Translations under genes and position numbers: made by a program
In this document: positions 53,386-61,797 of the stretch, one piece after another
Position numbering within the stretch: the first letter of the stretch is position 1
How the letters are laid out: each line of letters opens with the position of its first letter
The notes under the pieces: model-generated
Databases searched by the model: none
What the model was told of the DNA's origin: nothing
What the model saw: only the letters and a program-made list of their open reading frames with translations
Source: Halovenus sp037080055
Lineage (GTDB): Archaea > Halobacteriota > Halobacteria > Halobacteriales > Haloarculaceae
Assembly: GCF_037080055.1 (NCBI RefSeq)
Contig: NZ_JBAOJI010000001.1
Coordinates: forward strand, 248,001 to 312,000
Length of the DNA: 64,000 nt
Direction of reading: 5' to 3'

Positions 53386-54141
53386 ATGAGGGGAACAATG
53401 CTACTCGAAGACAGAACCTGTTTGGTAACCGGCGGTTCACGGGGAATCGGCCGCGGGATTGCAGAGGAATTAGGCGACCACGGTGCGAACGTCGTTATCA
53501 ACTACCGATCTTCAGAAGACGAGGCCTACGCTGCGCGAGATACCATCGAAGAGGGTCCTGGGACGGCGGTTGTCGCGCAGGCCGACGTTTCCAACTTCGA
53601 CGAAGTACAGGCGATGTACGAGGCGGTAAGTAACGAATTCGGCTCCGTCGACGTGCTCGTTAACAACGCCGGCATCACGAAAGATACGAAGTTCTCGGAG
53701 ATGACCAGAGAGCAGTGGGAGCAGGTGATCGATGTCAATCTCGGGGGGGTATTCAACTGTACGAAGGTCTGCTACGACGACCTGCGCGAGGCCGAAGAAG
53801 GCCGGCTAATCAACGTGTCCAGCGTCGTCGGACAGCAGGGTAACTACGGGCAGGCCAACTACGCGACGACCAAAAGCGGACTGTTCGGCTTCACTCGGAC
53901 GCTCGCTCTGGAGATGGCCCAGGCTGGCTCGACCGCAAACTGTGTCGCCCCGGGGTTCGTCGAGACGGATATGCTGGCTGACGTCCCGGAACGCGTCCGA
54001 AATCAGATCCTCGAACGGATTCCGCTCGACCGATTCGCGGAAGTCGAGGACATCACTGGTATCGTCCGATTCCTCGCGAGCCACGAATCGAGCTACATGA
54101 CCGGACAGATTCTCGGTCTCAACGGAGGGATGGAGTGGTGA
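53386..54141 (+). CDS. 3-oxoacyl-ACP/acetoacetyl-CoA reductase (FabG/PhaB-like SDR)
   Basis: A 251-aa NADPH-dependent reductase. Cofactor motif TGGSRGIGRGIAEELG, then NYRSSEDEA; NNAGITKD; catalytic Ser in NVSSVVGQQG and Tyr-Lys in YATTKSG; closing LNGGMEW. A TATA-like TTTTATAT about 27 bp upstream of the ATG at 53386 suggests a leaderless start there; 53398 is an alternative. It is first in an operon with a thiolase and an OB-fold protein, which suits reduction of the thiolase's 3-ketoacyl-CoA product to 3-hydroxyacyl-CoA. Confidence 0.9.
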   Translation: MRGTMLLEDRTCLVTGGSRGIGRGIAEELGDHGANVVINYRSSEDEAYAARDTIEEGPGTAVVAQADVSNFDEVQAMYEAVSNEFGSVDVLVNNAGITKDTKFSEMTREQWEQVIDVNLGGVFNCTKVCYDDLREAEEGRLINVSSVVGQQGNYGQANYATTKSGLFGFTRTLALEMAQAGSTANCVAPGFVETDMLADVPERVRNQILERIPLDRFAEVEDITGIVRFLASHESSYMTGQILGLNGGMEW

Positions 54142-55307
54142 GCGACGTTCACATTGCCGGCGTCGGGATGACAAAATTCGGCGCCTCACCCGAGCGGACT
54201 GCACGAGATCTGTTCGCACAGGCATCTGGAGAGGCCTTCGACGACTCGGGTATCGATCCCGATCAAGTCGAAGAGCTGTTTTACGGCAACTTCATGGGCG
54301 AATTCGCCGAGACGCAGGGTCATCAGGGACCACTGATGGCCGACGCCGCCGGCGTCTCTGCGCCCGCGACGCGGATCGAATCAGCCTGTGCATCCAGCGG
54401 TGTGGCCGTCCGATACGGCGTCAATCACGTCCGCAGCGGGATGGCCGATGTCGTGCTGGTCGGCGGCGCGGAACGGATGAAAAATCTCTCCACGCCCGAA
54501 GGAACTAGAGCGCTCTCGGCGGCCGCAGACGCACTCTACGAGGTCAAATCCGGCGTGACCTTCCCGGGAGCGTACTCGCTGATGGCGAACCGATACTTCG
54601 AGGAGTTCGGTGGCACACGTGAGGATCTGGCACACGTCGCCGTCAAGAACCACGATAACGCCGTCAACAACGATCTCGCGCAGTTCAATCGTGCCATCGA
54701 TATCGAGGACGTCATCGAAGCGCCGATGGTGAGCGCTCCGTTCGGCCTGTACGACTGCTCACCGATGAGCGACGGCGGGGCCGCGGCAGTGCTGGTCAGC
54801 GACGAGTTCGTCGAGGAACACGGGCTGGACACTGACGTGAAGATCACCGGCGTCGGGCAGGCGTCGGACTCACTGGCCTTGCAGGATCGCGTTTCGATTC
54901 CGCGGACACCGGCAGCCGTCGAGGCTGGCCAGACTGCCTACGACGACGCGGGTATTGGCCCGGAAGATATCGATATCGCGGAGGTCCACGACTGCTTCAC
55001 GGTCGCCGAAGTGCTCGCACTCGAATCGCTCGGTTTCTACGAGCAGGGCGAAGCAATCACGGCCGCTCGCGACGGCGAAACGACCATCGACGGCGATCTG
55101 CCGGTGAACCTCTCCGGCGGGCTGAAAGCCAAGGGCCACCCGGTCGGTGCGACTGGCTGTGCCCAGATTTCCGAGTTGACGAAACTGCTCCGTGGCGACC
55201 ACGTCAACAGCGATGCAGTCAGTGACGCCGAGGTCGGACTGACCCACAACGCAGGTGGGACCGTGGCGAGTTGTGTCGTCCACATCCTCGAGGAGGTGAA
55301 AGCATGA
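54138..55307 (+). CDS. Thiolase family acyltransferase (acetyl-CoA/beta-ketoacyl-CoA)
   Basis: A 389-aa archaeal/SCP-x type thiolase, with GTG overlapping the reductase stop. The nucleophile Cys is in RIESACASSGVAV (near residue 85), EVHDCFTVAE and GGLKAKGHPVGATG supply the His, and TLHN-type THNAGGT closes the fold. It needs a partner OB-fold (DUF35) subunit, which follows with an ATGA overlap. In Haloferax mediterranei, PHA-specific ketothiolases BktB/PhaA have this two-subunit form, so PHA-precursor or short-chain 3-ketoacyl-CoA synthesis is likely. Confidence 0.88.
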   Translation: MSDVHIAGVGMTKFGASPERTARDLFAQASGEAFDDSGIDPDQVEELFYGNFMGEFAETQGHQGPLMADAAGVSAPATRIESACASSGVAVRYGVNHVRSGMADVVLVGGAERMKNLSTPEGTRALSAAADALYEVKSGVTFPGAYSLMANRYFEEFGGTREDLAHVAVKNHDNAVNNDLAQFNRAIDIEDVIEAPMVSAPFGLYDCSPMSDGGAAAVLVSDEFVEEHGLDTDVKITGVGQASDSLALQDRVSIPRTPAAVEAGQTAYDDAGIGPEDIDIAEVHDCFTVAEVLALESLGFYEQGEAITAARDGETTIDGDLPVNLSGGLKAKGHPVGATGCAQISELTKLLRGDHVNSDAVSDAEVGLTHNAGGTVASCVVHILEEVKA

Positions 55308-55687
55308 CTGAAACACGTGACGAAGGGTACGACGACTTCCTCGACGCCATCGAGGAGGGTGATCCCTACTACCTCGAAGGGCCAGAGGGTGACGGCTCGC
55401 TACCGCCCAAACGGATCGACCCTGCGACGGGTTCACAGGAACTGACCGAACAGCCGCTACCAGAAACAGGTGAGATTCTGACGCTCACACAGACACACGT
55501 TGCGGCCCCGGACTTCGCCGACGACGCGCCATTTGTCGTCGCCGTCGCGGACTTCGGGCCAGTCAGCGTGACCGGACAGATCCGCGGTGCGGAACCCACC
55601 GACGTCGACATCGGGCAGGAAGTGACCATCGGCGTCGACCGAAGAGAGACCACAGAAGAACGCCTCGTCGTCTTCGAGCCGGTCTAA
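55304..55687 (+). CDS. DUF35-type OB-fold partner of thiolase, without the zinc ribbon cysteines
   Basis: A 127-aa protein from ATG 55304. The N-terminal helix (YDDFLDAIEEGDPYYLEG) and C-terminal OB-fold (GEILTLTQTHVAAPDFADDA, GQIRGAEPTDVDIGQEVTIG) match DUF35 subunits that help thiolases and HMG-CoA synthase. The usual rubredoxin-like zinc ribbon between them has no cysteine: LPPKRIDPATGSQEL stands where CxxC pairs would lie. It probably acts as the non-catalytic beta subunit of the thiolase and channels CoA. Confidence 0.85.
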   Translation: MTETRDEGYDDFLDAIEEGDPYYLEGPEGDGSLPPKRIDPATGSQELTEQPLPETGEILTLTQTHVAAPDFADDAPFVVAVADFGPVSVTGQIRGAEPTDVDIGQEVTIGVDRRETTEERLVVFEPV

Positions 55688-55698
55688 CTCGGCTCGGC

Positions 55699-56355
55699 TT
55701 ACGGTTCCGTCGGGTGTTCGATCCCGCGGACGAGCGTGTCGATTTTTCCCGATTCATCGCCGATCCCGAACTGCGACGGCGCGGGGTGTGAGCCGACGAT
55801 GACGAGCGCATCGCCGTCGTTGGTGAGCGATCCGACGTGAATCCGGATGTCGACCGACTGTCCACCGATCTTCTGAGTCGTCTCGTACTGTGTGAGTTCG
55901 ACCGATTGGTCCAGTGTATCGACGGATCGAGTGCCGACTTCTTCGAGATCGTTGTCTGGCTCGCTCCGCCCGGAGCGGCGACTCACTTCCCGGATCAATC
56001 GTTTCTCGCCGAACTGCTCGAACGGGTTGGCCGACTGGCCGCCGACGGAGATCGTCGGCGTACTGAAGAGCAAGAATCCAGCGGCACCGTCGGGCGCACC
56101 GCTGGGCGTTCTGGCGTACTCGCTCAGCCAGTTCGTCAGCGAAACATCCCGTTCCTGATCACCGGTGGAGACAGTTTGCTCGAACGTTTGGTCTCTCGTC
56201 CGCTGGTGCGTGTATCCCGTCTCCGATCGAGCATTCTCGGAGACGCGGGCGGGATTCGCTTCGGCTTCGATCGAGCCTGTAAACAAACCACAGCCTGCGA
56301 CCGAGACTGTCGCCGCTCCGGCGAGCGTCGCCACGAGTTGCCGTCGAGTCGTCAT
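55699..56355 (-). CDS. Tat lipoprotein, DUF6517-like
   Basis: A 218-aa protein with a Tat signal (TTRRQLVATLAGAA) and a lipobox VAGC at residues about 19-22. The body has strands and an amphipathic helix similar to a small haloarchaeal lipoprotein family (DUF6517): TNWLSEYARTPSGA, GFLLFSTPTISVGGQSANPFEQF and LVIVGSHPAPSQFG. Function unknown. It is convergent with the DUF35 gene and stands alone. Confidence 0.75.
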   Translation of the reverse strand: MTTRRQLVATLAGAATVSVAGCGLFTGSIEAEANPARVSENARSETGYTHQRTRDQTFEQTVSTGDQERDVSLTNWLSEYARTPSGAPDGAAGFLLFSTPTISVGGQSANPFEQFGEKRLIREVSRRSGRSEPDNDLEEVGTRSVDTLDQSVELTQYETTQKIGGQSVDIRIHVGSLTNDGDALVIVGSHPAPSQFGIGDESGKIDTLVRGIEHPTEP

Positions 56356-56404
56356 ATGGTATCGTGGCCAGTGAAGAGTATATCTCTTTGGACACCTCGG
56401 CTCG

Positions 56405-57178
56405 TCACGGAATCGAAACCGTGTGTTCCAGTCGACCGATACCTTCGATTTCGACGGTCACGGTGTCTCCGTCCGAGAGCGGGCCGACGCCCTCCGGAGT
56501 ACCCGTGGCGATCACGTCGCCCGGTTCGAGCGTGAGATAGGTCGTAATCTCGCTGATGAGTTCCGGGATCGAGAAGATGAGATGCTCCCGAGTGGAGGAC
56601 TGCCGTTTGTCGCCGTTGACCCACAGTTCGACGCTCGCGTCATCGGGGACGTGTTCTGGGTCTGCGACCACGGGCCCCATCGGTGCGGCGTTGTCGAAGG
56701 CTTTGCCGCGGACCCAGTTCTGTTCCTGTCGCTGGTCGTCGCGGTTCGAGAGATCCACCAGACAGGTGAATCCGTCGACGTACTCCATCGCCTCGCTCGG
56801 GTCGACGTTGCGACACTGCTGGCCGATCACGACGCCGAGTTCCGCCTCGTAATCGATCCGATCCTTGCCGGCCGGCAACTCGACATCGCTGCCGTGGCTC
56901 GTGACGGCGTTGGGCGGCTTGAGAAAGAGCAGCGGACGATCCGGGACCTCCGAGTCCTGCTCGTCGGCGTGATCCGCGTAGTTCAGCCCGATACAGACGA
57001 CTTTCGAGGGATCGGTCGGCGGCAGGATGTCGACCGCTTCGGGGTCGTACTCGCTGTCGGCAAATGCGACGACGCCGCCGTCGCCGGCCGTGTCTGTGTC
57101 TGCTGGCTCCCCGTCTTCGTCGAGCCACTGCCCGGTTCTAATGGCGCCTGCTGGATCGCGGAATCTGACTCGTTTCAT
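56405..57178 (-). CDS. Fumarylacetoacetate hydrolase family protein
   Basis: A 257-aa metal-dependent hydrolase/isomerase. Start ATG 57178 (MKRVRFRDPAG); a TTG-initiated longer frame is rejected. FAH motifs: VCIGLNYADHADEQ, PLLFLKPPNAVTSHG, YEAELGVVIGQQCRNVD with the acidic metal ligands, and VIATGTPEGVGPL. Such enzymes cleave or isomerise dioxo acids in aromatic breakdown (for instance 2-hydroxyhepta-2,4-dienedioate isomerase) or decarboxylate oxaloacetate. No pathway neighbour helps choose. Confidence 0.88.
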   Translation of the reverse strand: MKRVRFRDPAGAIRTGQWLDEDGEPADTDTAGDGGVVAFADSEYDPEAVDILPPTDPSKVVCIGLNYADHADEQDSEVPDRPLLFLKPPNAVTSHGSDVELPAGKDRIDYEAELGVVIGQQCRNVDPSEAMEYVDGFTCLVDLSNRDDQRQEQNWVRGKAFDNAAPMGPVVADPEHVPDDASVELWVNGDKRQSSTREHLIFSIPELISEITTYLTLEPGDVIATGTPEGVGPLSDGDTVTVEIEGIGRLEHTVSIP

Positions 57179-57207
57179 GCCCGCCGATTCAGCGGGCGGC
57201 AAATAAG
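57179..57207 (-). promoter_or_regulatory. Promoter of the FAH-family gene with palindrome between TATA box and start
   Basis: On the minus strand CTTATTTG (57200-57207) is TATA-like, centred about 26 bp before the ATG at 57178, which implies a leaderless mRNA. Between them GCCCGC-N7-GCGGGC (57179-57197) forms a perfect 6-bp inverted repeat touching the start codon. It could be an operator site; as RNA it would be absent from a leaderless transcript. Confidence 0.4.
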
Positions 57208-57319
57208 GTGTTGCGGTTGGTGCTGTTCGGGTGACAACTCATACTGGTGGTTCGGAGAAACTGAAGAATTTTGCCCCCTCGTGGGACCGAATACCTTTCC
57301 AAATGTACAGCCGCCCGTA

Positions 57320-57949
57320 TCAGGCGATATCTCGGCTCGTATCGATCGAAACCTCCTCGACCAGATCGAGTTTGATCGTGTCGGAGGGTGCCCGGCCACC
57401 GCGGAATTTCGGGATCGCCATCCGGTTTTCGACCTCGTCGCCCGTGATGTCTGTCTCCAGATGGAAGACCACATCGGCGAAGTGTTCGGTCGTATCTCGC
57501 AGCGGGGGCACGTCCCGGCCTTCGAGACAGTGCATGATCGCGACGCTGTTGGTATTGAAAATGTGATTCTGGAGGTCGTTCATGAACGAGCGAAACCGCG
57601 AGGGTGGCTCCTGCGATTCCAGCACATCGAGCGGGTCGACGATGAGGTTCGAGGTTTCGGGAAGTGCGCTGATCAGTTTACTGGCGTTGTCCAGCGGCGC
57701 TTCCCCGGAGATGTGTCGGACCGTTGGATCGCCGGTATCGGTCGGCGTGTTCTCGATGCTGTCGGTAACGGCTTCGGCGGTCCGATTGAGCGAGAGCCAC
57801 AGCGTGCCGCGGGTTGCAGTGAGTTCGTACAGAAAAAGCTCCGCCTGGCTCGATGGCGGCGCTGACAGAGCGACCATACTCCCCGCTGGGATCCCCCCAT
57901 CGAGTTTCCTGTCGAGAACGTCGATCCCTGTCCGCAACCGATCGGTCAT
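57320..57949 (-). CDS. RAD55/KaiC-like RecA-superfamily protein (HTR-like), degenerate Walker A
   Basis: A 209-aa protein from ATG 57949 (MTDRLRTGID). It has the RAD55/KaiC arrangement: TGIDVLDRKLDGGIPAGSMV, then APPSSQAELFLYELT in place of a Walker A GxxGxGKT/S, and LIVDPLDVL as the Walker B region. The missing Gly-Lys-Thr means normal ATP binding is unlikely. Haloarchaeal genomes often carry several such HTR-like genes. It lies 77 bp downstream of the MinD-like gene on the same strand and may share regulation. Confidence 0.78.
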   Translation of the reverse strand: MTDRLRTGIDVLDRKLDGGIPAGSMVALSAPPSSQAELFLYELTATRGTLWLSLNRTAEAVTDSIENTPTDTGDPTVRHISGEAPLDNASKLISALPETSNLIVDPLDVLESQEPPSRFRSFMNDLQNHIFNTNSVAIMHCLEGRDVPPLRDTTEHFADVVFHLETDITGDEVENRMAIPKFRGGRAPSDTIKLDLVEEVSIDTSRDIA

Positions 57950-58025
57950 CAGTACAAACCTATTCATTACCTCCCGTTAAAGATTCCGACTCGCACATTA
58001 GAAAGTCTGAAATTCTGTTTGAATA

Positions 58026-58727
58026 TTACTTTTGAAATGACTGCCGGCCAGCCTCCTTGCGGCGAGAATCGCGTTCGTCCGTTGCCGGGGAGCAGTTGCC
58101 GGATGCGCCGGGAGATCCGGAGCGAATTCGCTGGACGACCCCGCTCCAGTTGGCCCTGACCTGTGGATGGTCCAGCGGAGCCTCGACCGAGTCGATACGG
58201 GCGAGAACCGGCGACCTGTCGGTCCAGTCAGCATCGCGGTCCGCGGCAGTCGACCGGACGATCGCGCCCGCCAGCGAAGTCTCGAGTTGGCGTGCGGTCT
58301 CCGCGGTCGTCCGTGCGTCGGCCACAGACTCGGGTTGGTCGGTCGAGACGATGACCGTCTGCTGTGCGTGACGGAGCGGTCTGACGGCATCGGGGCCGAC
58401 ACCCGGAGGGCAGTCCAGTATAACGGGGTCGTGCCAGTCGGCGACCCGGGAGAGCGCAGCGTCGACATTCGACCGCGCCCCGGCGGGAAGGCACCTGACG
58501 CCTGGGGCACGCGGCGAGAGTTGGCAGGCGCGTTCTATCGACGCTCCCGCAGCGACGGCATTTACTCCTTCGGTGCGCTCGATTTCGAGCAGATGGTGCA
58601 GATCAGGCATGTCACAGTCACAGTCGACGACGACCGGGTCCAATCCCTGTCGAGCCATCACGGTGGCGAGTCCGAGTGCAGTCGTCGTCTTGCCACTTCC
58701 GCCCTTGCCGCCCGCGATTGCCAGCAT
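58026..58727 (-). CDS. MinD/ParA-like ATPase
   Basis: A 233-aa P-loop ATPase with the deviant Walker A GGKGGSGKTTTALGLA (Lys8 or so) and VVDCDCDMPDLHHLL, followed by ILDCPPGVG as Walker B. This is a MinD-like protein, in haloarchaea involved in placing cell-surface structures or in division control. The C-terminus lacks the long amphipathic membrane helix of bacterial MinD; it ends in a basic, Ser-rich tail. It stands between the RAD55-like and HerA-like genes. Confidence 0.87.
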   Translation of the reverse strand: MLAIAGGKGGSGKTTTALGLATVMARQGLDPVVVDCDCDMPDLHHLLEIERTEGVNAVAAGASIERACQLSPRAPGVRCLPAGARSNVDAALSRVADWHDPVILDCPPGVGPDAVRPLRHAQQTVIVSTDQPESVADARTTAETARQLETSLAGAIVRSTAADRDADWTDRSPVLARIDSVEAPLDHPQVRANWSGVVQRIRSGSPGASGNCSPATDERDSRRKEAGRQSFQK

Positions 58728-58765
58728 AGGGCGAGTGGTCGCGTGCCGGTACTTGAACGTTCGGC

Positions 58766-60595
58766 TCAGTCTCGGCCGTGGCGGGTGAGACAGTGCGGCA
58801 AACCGATCAATTCGACCGGCTCGGAGTTGTCCGGCGAGTAGACGACCATCTGCCCTTTCTCCATGTAGGGGACTTTAGATTCGAGGTTCGCGGGGATGTT
58901 GACCGCGCTGATCGCGTCTTCGTCGCCGAGATTGAGCACGATAGTGGTATTGATCTGTTTGAACACCGGATCCGCGATGTCCTGGGGGTCCTGCGTGATC
59001 AAAAAGAGCCCCAAACGTTCCTTGCGGCCCTGTTTGGCTGCGTCGGTGAATTTGCCGATGACTCGCTGGGCCTGGACCGTGTCGGCGTCGGTCAGGAAGT
59101 TGTGCGCCTCGTCCATCCCGACGATCAGCGGCGTCTCCTTGATCCGGTCGTACCGCGGATCGTTCGAGAGTTTCTGATCGACGAGCAGCGAGGACAGCGC
59201 CAGCACGACCGTCTCGGCCGCTCTGCTGTCCGCGATGTGGTAGGTCGGGACGACACTCAGTCGACCCGGGCGGACGAACTCGTGGATCATTTCGGTGATC
59301 GGCCGGGCGTCTCCGTCGAAAACGGCACCGAACCCGCGGGCACGGCGGGCGACGGCATCGAACGTCGCTTCGTGGACCTTGCCGCTCTCGTCGAGTTCCT
59401 CCTTGAGCGCTTGGTCGTCGAGGAAAGTCAAAAACTGGTCGTAGGTGGCCTCCTGGCCGTAATTGCGCCGGAACCGATCGAGCAGGATGTTCACGAGTGC
59501 GTTGTACTGGTTCTCGTTGAGTCCGCTGCCGGCGATCAACCAGGGATTGTCGTGGACCATCGAGAACGGGATGGTGAACTCGACCTGTTCGGCCCGGTGG
59601 TGGCTCGCGGAGTACGTCGCAGAACCGACTTTCGGAATGAAGGCGACAGTGTCGTCGTGGCCGCCGTGAGCGATACCCTCGGCGTCGAACTCGCGGCCGA
59701 CCTCTGCGTCGTACTCCCCATCGTCGTGCATCTGGGCGTACTCGTCCTGGGGATCGAACTGGACGATTGCCGGTCTGACCGTTCGATCGCTCCCGCTCTC
59801 GACGGGGTAGGTCCTGTCTTCGTCGAGATACTGTCGCAGGATGTTTTTCGCGCCGTGAGTCTTCCCCGACCCCGTGCCGCCGGCAATAAGCGTATGGCGG
59901 AAGACGAGCGGATCGCCGGCTTCGTAGTCGTCTTTCAGCCGGTAATCGATGGTCGGCGGCTCTGCCGCAGTACGGACTTTCTGGCCGCCGACCGAGAGAT
60001 GACCGAGGAAGACTCCCTCTTCAGGCATCTTCAGACCGGTCTTGATATCTGTCTTGTTCGAGGCCTGTTCGATGACTGTCTCGGGTTTCGGGACGCGGTC
60101 GGTCATCCGGCGTTTCAGTTCGCCGTCCTCTTCGTATAGCACGGCGACCGGATCGAGCGTCGCCATCAGTTTGAAATCTTCCTCGTCGATGCCGTCGCTT
60201 CGCATCGCGCGGCGGGCGTGGATCTCGGTCGCGTCGTCCGCTCGGTACTCCTGTGTGTATTCGAGTGCCTTGATCCGACAGAACAGACGCTCACCGTCCG
60301 GGTAAGGAGCGAGAAGATAGGACCCGATCCGGACGTGTGAGCGGTTGCCCGCAGTCACGTACGCACACAGATCTGTCTCGTCTTCGTCTTCGCTGATCTG
60401 GAGCCCCTTCGAGGCCGAGAGGACACCGATACCAGTATCGGTCCCGGAGGGTGTCGCGTCGTAGGTCTCGAATTCGTCATCCGTCGATGCTTCTGTACTG
60501 CTGGGTTCGGTGTCTGTACTCGATGTAGCCCCATCGTTACTATCAGTCGTCGACTCGTCCGTGAGATCACTACTGAAATCCCCGAGATCCGTCAT
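58766..60595 (-). CDS. HerA-like ATPase (DUF87 / FtsK-HerA superfamily)
   Basis: A 609-aa ATPase from ATG 60595. A long acidic, Ser/Thr-rich leader (about 65 residues) and a HAS-barrel-like region precede the motor: Walker A AGGTGSGKTHGAKNILR (about 250), Walker B GMDEAHNFL (about 470), sensor Gln in FLITQDPQDIADP and an arginine-finger region. HerA works with NurA in end resection, but no nurA is adjacent, and the stand-alone form is common in haloarchaea. Exact task unknown. Confidence 0.85.
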   Translation of the reverse strand: MTDLGDFSSDLTDESTTDSNDGATSSTDTEPSSTEASTDDEFETYDATPSGTDTGIGVLSASKGLQISEDEDETDLCAYVTAGNRSHVRIGSYLLAPYPDGERLFCRIKALEYTQEYRADDATEIHARRAMRSDGIDEEDFKLMATLDPVAVLYEEDGELKRRMTDRVPKPETVIEQASNKTDIKTGLKMPEEGVFLGHLSVGGQKVRTAAEPPTIDYRLKDDYEAGDPLVFRHTLIAGGTGSGKTHGAKNILRQYLDEDRTYPVESGSDRTVRPAIVQFDPQDEYAQMHDDGEYDAEVGREFDAEGIAHGGHDDTVAFIPKVGSATYSASHHRAEQVEFTIPFSMVHDNPWLIAGSGLNENQYNALVNILLDRFRRNYGQEATYDQFLTFLDDQALKEELDESGKVHEATFDAVARRARGFGAVFDGDARPITEMIHEFVRPGRLSVVPTYHIADSRAAETVVLALSSLLVDQKLSNDPRYDRIKETPLIVGMDEAHNFLTDADTVQAQRVIGKFTDAAKQGRKERLGLFLITQDPQDIADPVFKQINTTIVLNLGDEDAISAVNIPANLESKVPYMEKGQMVVYSPDNSEPVELIGLPHCLTRHGRD

Positions 60596-60724
60596 TACAC
60601 GCAACATGCGTGGCCATCGTCAAACCCGTTTCCCCGGAGCACCGCAGCGAAGCCAACGAGACCGCAGGTATTTCGACAGCTGTCGTATACAACCTTAAGT
60701 TCTGTCGTAACATATTCGTACACG

Positions 60725-60880
60725 ATGACACCAGTCCCATACGACGAGACCGGACGGACAGCACCAGCCGATCAGCCAGTACAGTTCGCTTGCCCCGATT
60801 GTTCGCAGGATCTCACCAGAATTGGGAGGACAGTCGCCTGCCCGGAGTGTGGGTACGTTCCACGGCAGGGTGCTGATTAA
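60725..60880 (+). CDS. 51-aa zinc-ribbon protein
   Basis: A small gene, ATG 60725 to TAA 60880. The second half has two CxxC pairs (FACPDCSQDL and ACPECGYVP) spaced as in a zinc ribbon; the first 22 residues are a polar leader. Such single-domain ribbons are frequent in haloarchaea and often missed in annotation. The protein may bind nucleic acid or partner proteins. It precedes the HCxGMCGP membrane protein by about 110 bp. Confidence 0.7.
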   Translation: MTPVPYDETGRTAPADQPVQFACPDCSQDLTRIGRTVACPECGYVPRQGAD

Positions 60881-60990
60881 CCCCCGAGCAGGGCATCTTC
60901 TGATCGCTCGATTCGACTCGCGGACCAATGCTCGTATTTATCTCCGCCGCTATCCTGTAGTATGGACTCCGATCACGGGAGGTGGCAGTA

Positions 60991-61785
60991 ATGGTCGCCC
61001 TATTCGGGACGGACGTTGTGCTCTTTTTAGTGATCGGCTTGCTGGCGGGAGCGCACTGTATCGGGATGTGTGGGCCGCTGGTGACGATTTACGCGAAGCA
61101 GATGGACGGTACTCGGACCGACGGCGGAACAGCCACCGCGAGGGGACAGCGACGGGGGCACCTGACGCTGTACGAGGTTCGACAACACGCGTTGTTCAAT
61201 CTCGGACGAACGCTCAGCTACACGATAATCGGAGCACTCGTCGGATTCCTCGGTAGCGTGGTGTTTCTCGGCGCGGGCGAACTCGCTGCGACGGCGAACA
61301 CGGTCAGAGGAGTCGTCGGCGTCATCATCGGAATCTTCGTTATCGGGACTGGTGTCGTGTACGTCCTCGGCCGCGTGTCGGTGGGTCTGCAACTCCCCGG
61401 AACACAGCGAGTCACTCGCCGTCTGACTGGGGCTGTCGACCGACTCGCAAACAGTCCGGGAATCGTCGGCCTGGGGGCGATTCACGGATTGCTTCCCTGT
61501 CCGATCCTCTATCCGGCGTATCTCTATGCCTTCTCGACCGGATCGCCGGTCGCCGGTGGCATCGCTCTGTTCGCGCTCGGGCTCGGAACGATTCCGACCG
61601 TCTTCGCCTACGGGACGATCATCGACAGCGTCGGCGCGGTCCACCGACGCCGAATGCACCGGGTGCTCGGTGTGTTATTCGTCGTCCTCGGTTACATCCT
61701 GTTCGCGCACGGACTGATGGCGCTGGGCTATCAGATTCCACATCCCATGTTTCCGTTCTGGGATCCACTCGGTATGCCGATGTGA
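60991..61785 (+). CDS. HCxGMCGP membrane protein (TauE/SafE-like, UreH/DsbD-type)
   Basis: A 264-aa protein with six or so membrane helices. AGAHCIGMCGPLV in the first helix is the family mark (CxxxC on a membrane helix) and LLPCPILYPAYL in the later half holds another Cys-Pro. Relatives are linked to copper delivery for haem-copper oxidases and to sulfur or heavy-metal transport. GTG 60982 and ATG 60991 are both possible. A 9-codon frame (60962-60991) starts near the predicted transcription start and overlaps the ATG (TAATG). Confidence 0.82.
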   Translation: MVALFGTDVVLFLVIGLLAGAHCIGMCGPLVTIYAKQMDGTRTDGGTATARGQRRGHLTLYEVRQHALFNLGRTLSYTIIGALVGFLGSVVFLGAGELAATANTVRGVVGVIIGIFVIGTGVVYVLGRVSVGLQLPGTQRVTRRLTGAVDRLANSPGIVGLGAIHGLLPCPILYPAYLYAFSTGSPVAGGIALFALGLGTIPTVFAYGTIIDSVGAVHRRRMHRVLGVLFVVLGYILFAHGLMALGYQIPHPMFPFWDPLGMPM

Positions 61786-61797
61786 TGAGGCTCCAAT

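Noticed and set aside
56423..57865. 480-aa open frame on the plus strand
   Set aside because: It spans the antisense of the FAH-family and RAD55-like genes and their promoter regions; both real genes have clear family motifs on the minus strand.
58778..60139. 453-aa open frame on the plus strand
   Set aside because: It is antisense to the HerA-like ATPase gene, whose Walker motifs are clear.
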